64,000 bases of DNA, taken from the NCBI GenBank assembly GCA_017164015.1, contig CP071065.1, forward strand, positions 3,004,501-3,068,500, in the 5' to 3' direction. Every line of letters begins with the position of its first letter. Within the stretch, counting starts at the first letter, position 1. This stretch comes from Nostoc sp. UHCC 0702. Lineage in GTDB: Bacteria; Cyanobacteriota; Cyanobacteriia; Cyanobacteriales; Nostocaceae. Positions 25,066-33,083 of this stretch are shown piece by piece. A model generated the notes under the pieces. It did no database searches. It saw nothing but the letters and a program-made list of their open reading frames with translations, and was not told the DNA's origin. The translations under genes and the position numbers were made by a program.

Positions 25066-25376
25066 TACTCAAAAGGATTTAAATCATAATCGAACTTGGC
25101 TTTGCCACGAGTAGCGTAAACCAACTCAAGACACTCTTGAAAGTCGTCACCTTCCCAAGTTCCTGCATGTCTGAGGATGGAACGCCCGGAAGCTGGGCGG
25201 TAGAGTAGTTGAGAACTGCCAGTTGCGGTTTCTTCTGACTTAATTTGTGCTTGCTGTGTATCTTTTTTTTCTGATTCTTGCTTGTTCTTGAGAAAGCGTA
25301 GAAAGTCTAGGGTTTCTTCTAGAAGAGAGTCTGGGGAGGATTCAATTTCTTGAAGTAGGAGTTTTTTGATAGACAT
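25065..25376 (-). CDS. Antitoxin partner of the VapC-type toxin
   Basis: 103 aa from ATG 25376 (M-S-I-K-K-L-L-L-Q-E-I). A start at 25496 would add a hydrophobic Cys-rich stretch that is unlikely in an antitoxin. The N-terminal L-L-L-Q-E-I-E-S-S-P-D...L-L-E-E-T-L-D-F-L-R-F-L-K is the DUF2281-like helix found in many cyanobacterial antitoxins. The C-terminal R-S-I-L-R-H-A-G-T-W-E-G-D-D-F-Q-E-C-L should wrap the toxin. Confidence 0.8.
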   Translation of the reverse strand: MSIKKLLLQEIESSPDSLLEETLDFLRFLKNKQESEKKDTQQAQIKSEETATGSSQLLYRPASGRSILRHAGTWEGDDFQECLELVYATRGKAKFDYDLNPFE

Positions 25377-25529
25377 AAAAGTAGGGGAAAAATTGATGAG
25401 ACGCAATGCTATTGTATATAGCAGCTTGGTTGTACAGAGGTAGAAAATAGCGGGTGAAAAACTAGAGCAACCAAAAAAGATCACTTTGCTGCCCAATCAG
25501 CTTTGAAATGTCCATTCCAGCATTTAGGG

Positions 25530-25558
25530 AATTTGATGCAGATGCGAGGTTGAGTTCT
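25530..25558 (+). repeat. 29-bp direct repeat, copy 2
   Basis: Exact copy of the last eight codons and stop of the permease gene, 1,027 bases downstream and outside any gene. It marks the other edge of the segment that carries the toxin/antitoxin pair. Confidence 0.9.
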
Positions 25559-25661
25559 GCCAGGGTTTTAAAGTTGAGCTAGCTTGAGGTAATTAATCAG
25601 ACAATATACAATCTAAGTTTCATAATATTACTGGTAAAGCAGAGTTTAGCTTAATGCTCAT

Positions 25662-26402
25662 TTAGAATGGCGAATCTTCTTCATCCATATCAGTTTTTAC
25701 AGTGTAGGATCGTGTATCATCCCCAGGTTCAGTAGTCAATAAATTTATTTGTAGTTTCTGTAACCAAGGTAGTTTGTAAGAAATCTCCCCAGCCTCGGCT
25801 ATCTTGCGAATCAGAGCATCATAGGTTCGGATTTGAAGGTGAGGATTATTTTTATTATGGCGTGCTTTTAATTTGCGTTTTTCTTCATTATTTTTAAACT
25901 CATCCTCCCTTCCAATGATTAAAATACCTTTCGGTTCTGTAAATGCTGTTATTCCATACGCATCTCTAATTGATTGTTGATTAGTAGTGCAATAATCTAT
26001 GTATCTTGTAAGTTGATTAATTCCTCTATTCGCTGCATCTCCAAACCTAAAATCACCGTTTTTATCTTCAATCCAAATAGTCTCATTTGCTCCTTTTAAC
26101 TCTAGAATCCACCACGTAATTCCATCCGAGTTTTCTCCTGCAAATAAGTAGTCAGGTTTCAAACCTTTTGTTTGTGAGCCAACACGCAGACGAATAAGCT
26201 GTTGAGGAATAACCCAAGAATTGTGATGTCCTGTCAAAAAGAAAACAGAAACAAATGCTAGTATTTCTGGGTTTGCTCTCAAAAAAACATCGATTTCTGT
26301 CTCATCACACCGTCTGTCTATAAGGGAGAGAAACTTTTTTAATTGTTTTGGACTAACGTCAAATTGATTAACTTTAAATTCATCGGGTGGATAGATACTC
26401 AT
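25662..26402 (-). CDS. Shedu-like nuclease (DUF4263, PD-(D/E)xK)
   Basis: 246 aa. The DUF4263 pattern of the SduA C-terminal domain is clear: E-T-E-I-D-V-F-L-R-A-N-P-E-I-L (34-48), then K-P-D-Y-L-F (D84), W-W-I-L-E-L-K-G (E101, K103), and R-G-I-N-Q-L-T-R-Y-I-D-Y (Q130). D84, E101 and K103 fit the PD-(D/E)xK nuclease site. SduA proteins are known single-gene anti-phage defence effectors. This one has no large N-terminal sensor domain, so it is a minimal version. It lies between two TA pairs, a typical defence-island setting. The acidic tail (D-M-D-E-E-D) is unusual. The start M-S-I-Y-P-P-D is the only ATG near the family start. Confidence 0.8.
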   Translation of the reverse strand: MSIYPPDEFKVNQFDVSPKQLKKFLSLIDRRCDETEIDVFLRANPEILAFVSVFFLTGHHNSWVIPQQLIRLRVGSQTKGLKPDYLFAGENSDGITWWILELKGANETIWIEDKNGDFRFGDAANRGINQLTRYIDYCTTNQQSIRDAYGITAFTEPKGILIIGREDEFKNNEEKRKLKARHNKNNPHLQIRTYDALIRKIAEAGEISYKLPWLQKLQINLLTTEPGDDTRSYTVKTDMDEEDSPF

Positions 26403-26557
26403 TACTTGGCAATTTATATTTTGAGGTTTTTTTCAAAAAAATTACAATATTTTGTTAATCATGTAGATGAGTTAACAAATCAACGAAGTTCTGAGAGTTA
26501 GATCAATATACTGATTAAGTTAGTTAAATCTATTATAAGTTCATAGCTGACAGCCTG

Positions 26558-26851
26558 ATGTTTGAAATTGATTTCACACCAGAAGCATTAGAAGATTTGC
26601 AGACTTTTCGAGCCTACGAACAACGACAGATTATTCTGGCAATTGAAGAACAGCTTCAGTATCAACCAATTCAGCCAACTCGTAATCGAAAGCGCCTTCG
26701 ACCGAATAATCTTGCAGAATGGGAGCTTCGTGTGGATACGTTCAGGGTATTCTACGATGTTGATGAGGATTTGTCAGTCGTCAAAATTGAGGCGATCGGC
26801 TACAAAGAAGGAAATACACTTTATATTCACGGGGAAGTTTACGAGTTATGA
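26558..26851 (+). CDS. RelE/ParE-family toxin
   Basis: 97 aa. Typical fold order: an N-terminal strand F-E-I-D-F-T-P-E-A-L-E-D-L, a helix pair, K-R-L-R-P-N-N-L-A-E-W-E-L-R-V-D-T-F-R-V-F-Y-D-V, and K-I-E-A-I-G-Y-K at the end. The basic K-R-L and the W-E-L-R...R-V-F-Y core are those of RelE-like ribosome-dependent mRNA interferases. The toxin gene comes before the antitoxin gene, the reversed order seen in HigBA-like pairs. The antitoxin ATG overlaps its stop by four bases (ATGA). Confidence 0.85.
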   Translation: MFEIDFTPEALEDLQTFRAYEQRQIILAIEEQLQYQPIQPTRNRKRLRPNNLAEWELRVDTFRVFYDVDEDLSVVKIEAIGYKEGNTLYIHGEVYEL

Positions 26852-27099
26852 AAACCATTACGATTTCAGATGATTCCGCTGAAATTCGCGCATTACTAGA
26901 GCAAGCGCGTGACGAAGATATTATTGTCCGCCTTGCTGATGGTAGTGAGTTTGTCCTCAGCGCAGTTGATAATTTTGATATCGAAATTGCTCGAACCCGC
27001 CAAAATGAGAAATTGATGGCATTACTAGATGAGCGTGCCAAGCAAACACAAACGATTTCACTTGATGAAGTCAAACGCCGATTAGGTCTTAGCAGTTGA
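26848..27099 (+). CDS. Antitoxin partner of the RelE-like toxin
   Basis: 83 aa, overlapping the toxin by four bases. The N-terminus M-K-T-I-T-I-S-D-D-S-A-E-I-R-A-L-L-E-Q-A, then D-E-D-I-I-V-R-L-A-D-G-S-E-F-V-L, resembles Phd/YefM-like antitoxins of cyanobacteria, and the C-terminal helix L-D-E-V-K-R-R-L-G-L is a typical toxin-binding tail. The N-terminal part should dimerise and bind the operon promoter. Confidence 0.78.
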   Translation: MKTITISDDSAEIRALLEQARDEDIIVRLADGSEFVLSAVDNFDIEIARTRQNEKLMALLDERAKQTQTISLDEVKRRLGLSS

Positions 27100-27116
27100 G
27101 TACTGACAAAACATAA

Positions 27117-27392
27117 TCAAGTTGATTTATCTCTGTGCAGCTCAAAAGAGACATAACGGGTTGCAACACTGATAACTTGCCCACGATTTTTGGTAGATAC
27201 TAGTCGGCTCCACGCACTTGCATCAATGAAGCCAAGAGCGTGTAGGCTTTGAATTATTCTGGTAACTCCTCTCCTTGAACCAATTAAGTGTAAATTAACC
27301 GATTCCATACCTGATGCTGAAATAGCAACAGTTTCCTGCAATTCAGATGTGCCGGATACTTCTGTGTTTTTCGGTAAATGTTCTTCTTGCAT
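27117..27392 (-). CDS. Small hypothetical protein
   Basis: 91 aa, probably soluble. Reads as a compact alpha/beta piece (V-N-L-H-L-I-G-S-R-R-G-V-T-R-I-I-Q-S-L-H-A-L-G-F-I-D-A-S-A-W-S-R-L), with a C-terminal strand V-I-S-V-A-T-R-Y-V-S-F-E-L. No family recognised. It is divergent from the HTH gene at 27515, and a 14-bp palindrome lies between the two, so both may answer to the same regulator. Confidence 0.55.
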   Translation of the reverse strand: MQEEHLPKNTEVSGTSELQETVAISASGMESVNLHLIGSRRGVTRIIQSLHALGFIDASAWSRLVSTKNRGQVISVATRYVSFELHRDKST

Positions 27393-27428
27393 TTGAATGC
27401 ACCCGTTATTCTACTAACTATGTACTCT

Positions 27429-27470
27429 TAATGGCTAACATTGACATTCTACACTAAATGTTAGCCATTA
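27429..27470. promoter_or_regulatory. Palindromic operator-like site in a divergent intergenic region
   Basis: TAATGGCTAACATT (27429-27442) and AATGTTAGCCATTA (27457-27470) are exact reverse complements with a 14-base spacer. A TTGACA (27441-27446) starts within the left arm's last bases. The site lies between the genes at 27392 (-) and 27515 (+); the HTH protein is the obvious candidate to bind it. Confidence 0.6.
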
Positions 27471-27514
27471 GGTATACATTTACTCGCTTGCCATCCTCTG
27501 ACACTATCAAGGGC

Positions 27515-27757
27515 ATGGGAAGAGCAAGCAAAGCCCTTAAACAGGTGTTGGAAACCTACGACATTAGTCAAAACAGTTTGGCGGTTGCGATGGGAGTTAA
27601 GCGGACTGTCGTTTTCCGCTGGTTTCATGAAACTAGAGATCCTACAGCCCAGACTGTTGTCGAAATTGTTGTAGCACTGAAGGCAATTAACTTAAAAGCC
27701 GCCCAAGAATTTGTTTGGCTCTACTTGGGCGAGTTAGTTCAGAATGAAGAAAAATAG
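27515..27757 (+). CDS. XRE-family HTH DNA-binding protein
   Basis: 80 aa from ATG 27515 (M-G-R-A-S-K-A-L-K-Q-V-L). The earlier in-frame ATG at 27458 lies inside the palindrome and gives 19 untypical residues. The HTH is Y-D-I-S-Q-N-S-L-A-V-A-M-G-V-K-R-T-V-V-F-R-W, followed by D-P-T-A-Q-T-V-V-E-I-V-V-A-L, the usual Cro/CI arrangement. There is no effector domain. It may repress itself and the divergent gene through the palindrome. Confidence 0.85.
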   Translation: MGRASKALKQVLETYDISQNSLAVAMGVKRTVVFRWFHETRDPTAQTVVEIVVALKAINLKAAQEFVWLYLGELVQNEEK

Positions 27758-27785
27758 ACTTCTGGCAATTTGTAATCAAGTAGAA

Positions 27786-27886
27786 CTTACGCACACTCTA
27801 CTAACTCTTGGCGTTCTCTGCGTCTTGGCGGTAGCCTTCCGCAAGCCGCTACTCTTCGAGTTCTGCGAAGCAGTACACGTCTACGA
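27786..27886. repeat. Interspersed repeat fragment downstream of the HTH gene
   Basis: A GC-rich segment with imperfect inner pairing (GCGGTAGCCTTCCGCAAGCCGC; CGAGTTCTGCGAAGC). It resembles in style, though not exactly in sequence, the other GC-rich repeats at 2040, 42074, 50823 and 62458. Confidence 0.4.
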
Positions 27887-27930
27887 TAAATTAAGCTTAT
27901 TGGTCATTTTTAAGAAATACCTGAAAATTA

Positions 27931-27957
27931 CAAAGGTTGCCCAATGGACAACCTTTG
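27931..27957 (-). terminator. Hairpin after the transglutaminase-like gene
   Basis: CAAAGGTTG (27931-27939) and CAACCTTTG (27949-27957) form a perfect 9-bp stem with a 9-base loop, 20 bases beyond the stop of the minus-strand gene. On that strand the downstream side is TAATTTTC. Confidence 0.65.
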
Positions 27958-27977
27958 CATGTAAATCACAAAATGAA

Positions 27978-30290
27978 TTACTTAGCAGTCTTTTTCAAAC
28001 CTTGCCATCTTTGTCGCAGTTGCTTCAAGTCAGGCGCATGACCACCATAACGCCAACTAACATAAGCTTGGCAAATTTCATCTATGACCTCAGCAGTTGC
28101 TAGTGCATGATGCTGGTATGAAACTTTGGCATACTCTAGCGGTGTTTGTGCTGGATGTTTACCCAAACCTTTTTGAGATGTCCATTGCAGCATTTGTTGA
28201 TAAAGCCTTTCCATTGCTGGTAATTTTTTCAACCAACGACGGTTCAACCACTCTCGCCACTGCACCCAACCAAACCAACCAAAGAAAGCTATGGTAGTAC
28301 CCAAGATTGAGCCAGTTAATACACCCAACCAACCTTGAGTGAATAAAGCAAAAAACCAAGCGATCGCTCTACCCATCCAACTAAATATTGCCCCAAAAAC
28401 ATTATTGAGTAAACCTGTCACCGGAGAAGGCAACCACCCAGCCACCCATTGCCAAAATTGCCGCAACACGCTAAATGTCTGAGGATCTTCAATTGAAGGG
28501 GGAATCAGGGGATGGTTAGGAATGGGGTCAAAGGCAAACCAACCATATTTAGGGAAGTACACTTCCGTCATGGCATAGGCATCTGTATTCTTAACAACGT
28601 ACATCCCCGTAAATGGATTAAACTCCCCAGGATTAAACCCTGCTACCAACCGCGCCGGAATGCCAACAGAACGCAGCATCACCGTGAGAACTGTGGAAAA
28701 GTGGTCTGGATAGCCGCCTTTGTACTTGAATAAAAAAGCGTCTACCAAATCGTCTTTTTCTCCCAAATAAGGCAAATCTAAGGGATTTTTGGGAACTGAG
28801 TAGTATTGCTTGATATACTGAGCTAAATAGAGAACCTTTTCATAGGTTGAATCCAGGCTTTTTAAAGATTTTCCTACCCGATCGCGATTGTAATTCGCGA
28901 AAATTTCTTCAGTACGTTGCTTGACTTTTGCAGCAATTTCTGGTGGAATTTGCAGATAGTGATTTTTAATTTGTGGCGGGTAGTCTGTAGAAGCTTTGAC
29001 TAACAAACTGCGATCGCGGTATGGTACTTCTGAAATCACTGTGTAAGTCAAGTCTTCCGATAATGCCACAGGCGCGCGTAACCCGTTTTCTTTATCCACA
29101 GCGACCATCGGTGTGGGAAAATAAAGTTCCTTGGGATTAGCCATCGCTGGAATCAGGTTAGGCAAATCCGCCACGATGGTGTAGGTTTGCACTACTTCTC
29201 TAGTTTCACCAGAGATATTTGGCACAGGTAGATAAATTTGATAAGACCAAGGCGATCGCTTGATACTAGTAACATCATCATTGCGAGAAACTTCCCATCC
29301 CTTACCTGTATAGCGGTCAAATGCCAGGACTCGCCAAAAACCCTCAGCCTGCGATCGCACCCGCATCACTACCTTGGGTTTCATCACTCCCCGCAAATTT
29401 TGGTTAATCTGGCTATTGAAACCGTAATAAAAATCATTGTCTAAACTTCCTGGTTTACCTGCTTGGCTTTGTCCATTACCATTACCTTGATTATTAGCAT
29501 TCCCTTGACGCACATAACCAGGGTTAATAATGCTACGACCTGTAAAACCACCTTTGACATCAATGGGAGAACTTACTGGAAAAGTTCGCAGTTGATAGCC
29601 AGGAAATCGTGGTAGGATGGCAAAGATGGCCAAGCCTAACCCTACAATCGTTACAAAACTTAAAACTAAAAATTTAAAATCAAAAGTTGCAGAACTATGC
29701 TTGGGTAATTTTTCATTTTTAACTTTTAATTGTTGTAAGCCGAGTTGTGAGCGGTAATTTAATACTAAAGTCGGCAAAGCGATCGCTAAAAACAACAACA
29801 GCACAGGAGCAAAAGCCAAAGTTTGGCTGAGTGTTGCTGCCACACCTAATAAAATTAATCCTATAACTATTGAATAACCCAAGTCTTTGCGACGGGGTGT
29901 ATCAAAACTGTGGAGTATTTGAAGTTGAATTAATAACTCTGCCAAAGCCAGCCGCGTATCATTCAATTCTCCCAGCAACCGCCCAAAGAAAGCACCCAGT
30001 GCGATTAACATCCCGATGGCGATGCAGAATTTGATTGGAATATTGGCATGGCGACGACGGTAGTAACTCCAAATTGCACCTACTATACTTAGGGGTACTG
30101 CCCAAAGACTAAATGTAGTCTCAGCAGCAATATCCGTCGCCACAACTCCGATAATTACTAACCCTAGCACTAGCACCCGTAAAGGAATCGAATCTTCCAC
30201 TTGCGTCAAAGGCGACCTCTGCATATTTTGCTGCCAGCGATCGCCTATAGGTAGACGCCAAAACTGATTAATCCTGGATAAGTTAAACAT
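27978..30290 (-). CDS. TgpA-like membrane protein with a transglutaminase fold lacking catalytic Cys and His
   Basis: 770 aa. N-terminal DUF3488-type region with about six membrane helices (to residue ~240), a large extracytoplasmic transglutaminase-like domain, one more membrane segment (about 660-690), then a DUF4129-like C-terminus. In active members the core reads G-Y-C-x-x-(F/Y); here it is G-G-Y-P-D-H-F-S (Pro528 in place of Cys). The usual H-A-W-V-E-V is D-A-Y-A-M-T-E-V (Tyr572 in place of His). The Asp in F-A-F-D-P (about 588) remains. The protein is therefore probably a binding or structural relative, not a protease or crosslinker. From memory this P-D-H-F-S pattern recurs in cyanobacteria, so it may be an old, selected change. 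Confidence 0.85.
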   Translation of the reverse strand: MFNLSRINQFWRLPIGDRWQQNMQRSPLTQVEDSIPLRVLVLGLVIIGVVATDIAAETTFSLWAVPLSIVGAIWSYYRRRHANIPIKFCIAIGMLIALGAFFGRLLGELNDTRLALAELLIQLQILHSFDTPRRKDLGYSIVIGLILLGVAATLSQTLAFAPVLLLFLAIALPTLVLNYRSQLGLQQLKVKNEKLPKHSSATFDFKFLVLSFVTIVGLGLAIFAILPRFPGYQLRTFPVSSPIDVKGGFTGRSIINPGYVRQGNANNQGNGNGQSQAGKPGSLDNDFYYGFNSQINQNLRGVMKPKVVMRVRSQAEGFWRVLAFDRYTGKGWEVSRNDDVTSIKRSPWSYQIYLPVPNISGETREVVQTYTIVADLPNLIPAMANPKELYFPTPMVAVDKENGLRAPVALSEDLTYTVISEVPYRDRSLLVKASTDYPPQIKNHYLQIPPEIAAKVKQRTEEIFANYNRDRVGKSLKSLDSTYEKVLYLAQYIKQYYSVPKNPLDLPYLGEKDDLVDAFLFKYKGGYPDHFSTVLTVMLRSVGIPARLVAGFNPGEFNPFTGMYVVKNTDAYAMTEVYFPKYGWFAFDPIPNHPLIPPSIEDPQTFSVLRQFWQWVAGWLPSPVTGLLNNVFGAIFSWMGRAIAWFFALFTQGWLGVLTGSILGTTIAFFGWFGWVQWREWLNRRWLKKLPAMERLYQQMLQWTSQKGLGKHPAQTPLEYAKVSYQHHALATAEVIDEICQAYVSWRYGGHAPDLKQLRQRWQGLKKTAK

Positions 30291-30683
30291 TTAATGTAAG
30301 CAAAGCAATAATGTAGATGCTATGGACAGAATTCGTTATTAGTCATTAGTCAGTTGTCAGTTGTCAGTTGTTAATAATCTCCCCATCTCCCTTGCTCTCC
30401 TGCTCCCCTGCTCCCCTGTTCCCCTGCGTGAGAAAAATATTTACTATTTTTCGGGAAGTTCCCTTAAGAAAACAGGAACTCCCCGAAGCAAGGCTTTGGG
30501 AGTTTAAATGTCTTGTACATGTGTCTTTCCCATTACGGGTTATCGTAGAAGCCGCTAATGAGAACTTGTAAAAAAGTAGAAACCCTAATGATCGGTTGTT
30601 AAACAAAAATCAGCTTCAAACCACAACCATCATCTTATCTATTGGCGTTGATCAACCTTGAATGCTAGGGGTGGGCATTTCGG
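30291..30683. other. Gene-free stretch with two kinds of STRR
   Basis: GTCAGTT/GTCATTA heptamers (30341-30373) are followed by an 8-bp-unit run of CTCCCCTG type (30380-30427), the complement of the array at 22731. Small frames here (364 to 606 of this kilobase) are made of repeat sequence and are not credible genes. Confidence 0.6.
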
Positions 30684-31664
30684 CTAAATCTTAGGATTAA
30701 TCACAAACAACAACGGCTTTTGATCTAATTCTGGGAACTCAACTTCTAGAGTATAAGTCGGGTTAACTTGCTGGCAGTGCAATTCTGCACTCAAGCACCC
30801 AGGACTCGAAGACTTCGCTATTGCTTGAGTACCACTTCCTCGAAGTTTCAAACTACCTTTAGCGGGTAACTCAGCGTGAACATGTAACTGTGTCACCTGA
30901 CCCTGACACTGGTATTCCACTCTCAGTGTCAAAGGCCCGGCGCTAGTTAGCCATTGTTTTTCTACCACTGGCTGGGATGTTGACACTGGTAGAGTCAGAT
31001 TCTCCAGCATCTGTTTAGCCGCCAGCAGCGACAATGCCATTTGTTGACGGGGTTTTAAATCTGAGTAATCGCTTTGAATATTAGGCATCATACCCAGAGT
31101 ATCCGCAGACCGATAAGTGCTTCTCAGCACCAATCCGGCGATATTGTTGAGTGTCTGCGACTCGTTAGGGAAAAAGCCCTCCACAACTTGAACTAATTTC
31201 GCCCCTAGCGGCAGTGAAGATGTGAGCAATCCTTGACATCGTTCTAGCAATTCCCGGAAAACTTTTTCCGGTAGGGGAACGGGTAGACTCAGCTTTGATT
31301 GCTGTGCCATCCACCCCCAACCAGGAGTTAATGCTAGCGATCGCTCTTCTACACAATCTGGATATTCTACTATTTGTGATTCCCAAGGGAATAAAGGAGG
31401 GTGGTTCTCGGTTTGGATTTGTAACCGACGCTTGAGGACGGCCTGGAAACGTTCTTGCACAGTAGGAATTTCTCCCAATTGAAAGGTTTGGGGGGTTCCT
31501 CCCAAGTCAGGCTTACCACTTTTTGAGGTGGCTGCTTTTTTGGTCGGGTTATCCACCCCTTCGGTTTCCTCACTCTCTCCCAAGTTTTCCTCGTGGGTAT
31601 CGACATCATCTGCCAATACCCAAGCAAGTAAATGGTGTTGTGAGGATTCTGAGTCACTATTCAT
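30684..31664 (-). CDS. patU: Heterocyst pattern protein PatU, unsplit
   Basis: 326 aa from ATG 31664; a GTG at 31676 adds four residues. No known enzymatic domain. The acidic N-terminal third (D-D-V-D-T-H-E-E-N-L-G-E-S-E-E-T-E) is followed by L-F-P-W-E-S-Q-I-V-E-Y-P, a helical middle with V-F-R-E-L-L-E-R-C-Q-G-L-L, and a beta-rich end. I identify it by its place directly after hetZ and by its resemblance to the Anabaena patU5/patU3 products. In Anabaena PCC 7120 patU is reported as split into patU5 and patU3; here one frame covers both parts. The start overlaps the hetZ stop by 8 bases, so the two are translationally coupled. PatU affects heterocyst spacing. Confidence 0.82.
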   Translation of the reverse strand: MNSDSESSQHHLLAWVLADDVDTHEENLGESEETEGVDNPTKKAATSKSGKPDLGGTPQTFQLGEIPTVQERFQAVLKRRLQIQTENHPPLFPWESQIVEYPDCVEERSLALTPGWGWMAQQSKLSLPVPLPEKVFRELLERCQGLLTSSLPLGAKLVQVVEGFFPNESQTLNNIAGLVLRSTYRSADTLGMMPNIQSDYSDLKPRQQMALSLLAAKQMLENLTLPVSTSQPVVEKQWLTSAGPLTLRVEYQCQGQVTQLHVHAELPAKGSLKLRGSGTQAIAKSSSPGCLSAELHCQQVNPTYTLEVEFPELDQKPLLFVINPKI

Positions 31665-32877
31665 GAGTAGATGCACCTGATCCGGACACTAAGGAGTTAC
31701 GAATTTCCCAAGCTTGTTCGAGGATCTTAAACCACCGTTTTTGCAGTTGTGCTGTTGACATACCTAAAGTCTTGGCGATTTTTTCGTCAGGTTGTCCTTG
31801 TTGCTTCAACTCTAGTAAAGCGCGTTGTTTATCGTCCAGCTGCGCTGTGTATACTTGCCATTGCTGGGGAGTTAACCCCAAATTGGTATGCAATGAAGCT
31901 TCCAGCCACTCATGAACTAATTCCCAACGATGCAACAAGGCAAATCGAATTAGATGATACTTAAACCGCTGCTGTAAGTAATCTCTCTGACGAGGGGTTA
32001 AACCTAAAACCGACTCAATTTCTTGTGTAGATAGATCTTGGAGGCGGAGGGAAAAGTAATCAGCGCAATCGGATTGTTGCCGTTGTTCGAGATAATCCAT
32101 TAATTCGGTAACTACAACCGAACGCAAAGTGTCTTCTTCTGGTTCGGGTGCTGCTTGCGTCGCCATTGTCGATCGCAATTGTTGTACTGCTGGTTCTTCC
32201 CAAGATCCATCAGCTTCGCTGCTGCTACCTTCTGCGGCTTGTTCTATATCTACGTTCGTTTCTGGAGGTTGCTGTTGGGAAAAAGTTTGTGCCCGCAGGA
32301 TAATTAGTTGCTGTTGACGACCTGGTAACGGAATCCGCCGCTTGCCATAGCGTTCGGTAAACGCCATGTATTCTGCCAATTCCAACAGAGATTGGGGGCG
32401 ATAGGTGGGGCCGAGTTGATTTTCCCGGCGGAAAGCGTTCAACGCCTCTAGATAAAAACCCTGTAGGAAATCTTCAATAATAGTCAACCGCCCTTGATAG
32501 CTCAGTTGCCTTTGAGGAGGATTAATGTAACGATAAATGATCGCACTCAAAGTACTGTGCAATTCCACCCGGCCCCGATTGGAACCCAACTGATAGTATT
32601 TCAGACATTGTTGCAGCCGATGTTTGGCTAGAGTCATGGCTGAATTTTCTACAGCACCGGAAGCCTGGATACGTTTACTTTCACTACAAATCCGGTATAC
32701 TTCGGTAGTAATTCGTGTAGCTACATCTTGGCAATTCTGGGCTGAAGCTTTGGTTGACTGTTGCAGCTCCTGCGACAGGAGTTGAAAGATCACCTCCGCG
32801 CCGATAGAATTTTCTCCCTGAGTAGTTACGCTTGGAATTGTTGCGGTTGGAATTGTTGCGGTTGCGGCTGAATTCAT
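31657..32877 (-). CDS. hetZ: Heterocyst differentiation regulator HetZ
   Basis: 406 aa from ATG 32877 (M-N-S-A-A-T-A-T-I-P); an in-frame TTG at 32892 adds five residues. HetZ acts early in heterocyst differentiation with HetR, and binds DNA. Seen here: a low-complexity T/I/P start, C-S-E-S-K-R-I-Q-A-S-G-A-V-E-N-S-A, and the well-conserved F-L-Q-G-F-Y-L-E-A-L-N-A-F-R-R-E-N-Q. A C-terminal segment resembles sigma region 4/HTH (L-L-E-L-K-Q-Q-G...D-E-K-I-A-K-T-L-G-M-S-T-A-Q-L-Q-K-R-W). The variable Glu/Ser/Ala stretch (about 205-245) is a linker. It heads the hetZ-patU unit; the upstream 200 bases should hold the HetR-dependent promoter, but I cannot mark a site with confidence. Confidence 0.9.
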   Translation of the reverse strand: MNSAATATIPTATIPSVTTQGENSIGAEVIFQLLSQELQQSTKASAQNCQDVATRITTEVYRICSESKRIQASGAVENSAMTLAKHRLQQCLKYYQLGSNRGRVELHSTLSAIIYRYINPPQRQLSYQGRLTIIEDFLQGFYLEALNAFRRENQLGPTYRPQSLLELAEYMAFTERYGKRRIPLPGRQQQLIILRAQTFSQQQPPETNVDIEQAAEGSSSEADGSWEEPAVQQLRSTMATQAAPEPEEDTLRSVVVTELMDYLEQRQQSDCADYFSLRLQDLSTQEIESVLGLTPRQRDYLQQRFKYHLIRFALLHRWELVHEWLEASLHTNLGLTPQQWQVYTAQLDDKQRALLELKQQGQPDEKIAKTLGMSTAQLQKRWFKILEQAWEIRNSLVSGSGASTHE

Positions 32878-33083
32878 AGTCTCGGTTTTCAAAAGACCCT
32901 AACATGCTTAAATACAACCTGTACGACTGTGGGTATTGGCTTGGTAGGTTTTGCGTATAAGCTAAACGCATCTGCCAATCCTGTGTTTAGGATATGGCTG
33001 ATTTTATAGTTCCCAAATCAATGCGATTGTTCACACTTTGATAGATGTTATTGCCATTACCCAGGAGTCGTTTACAAGTCATT

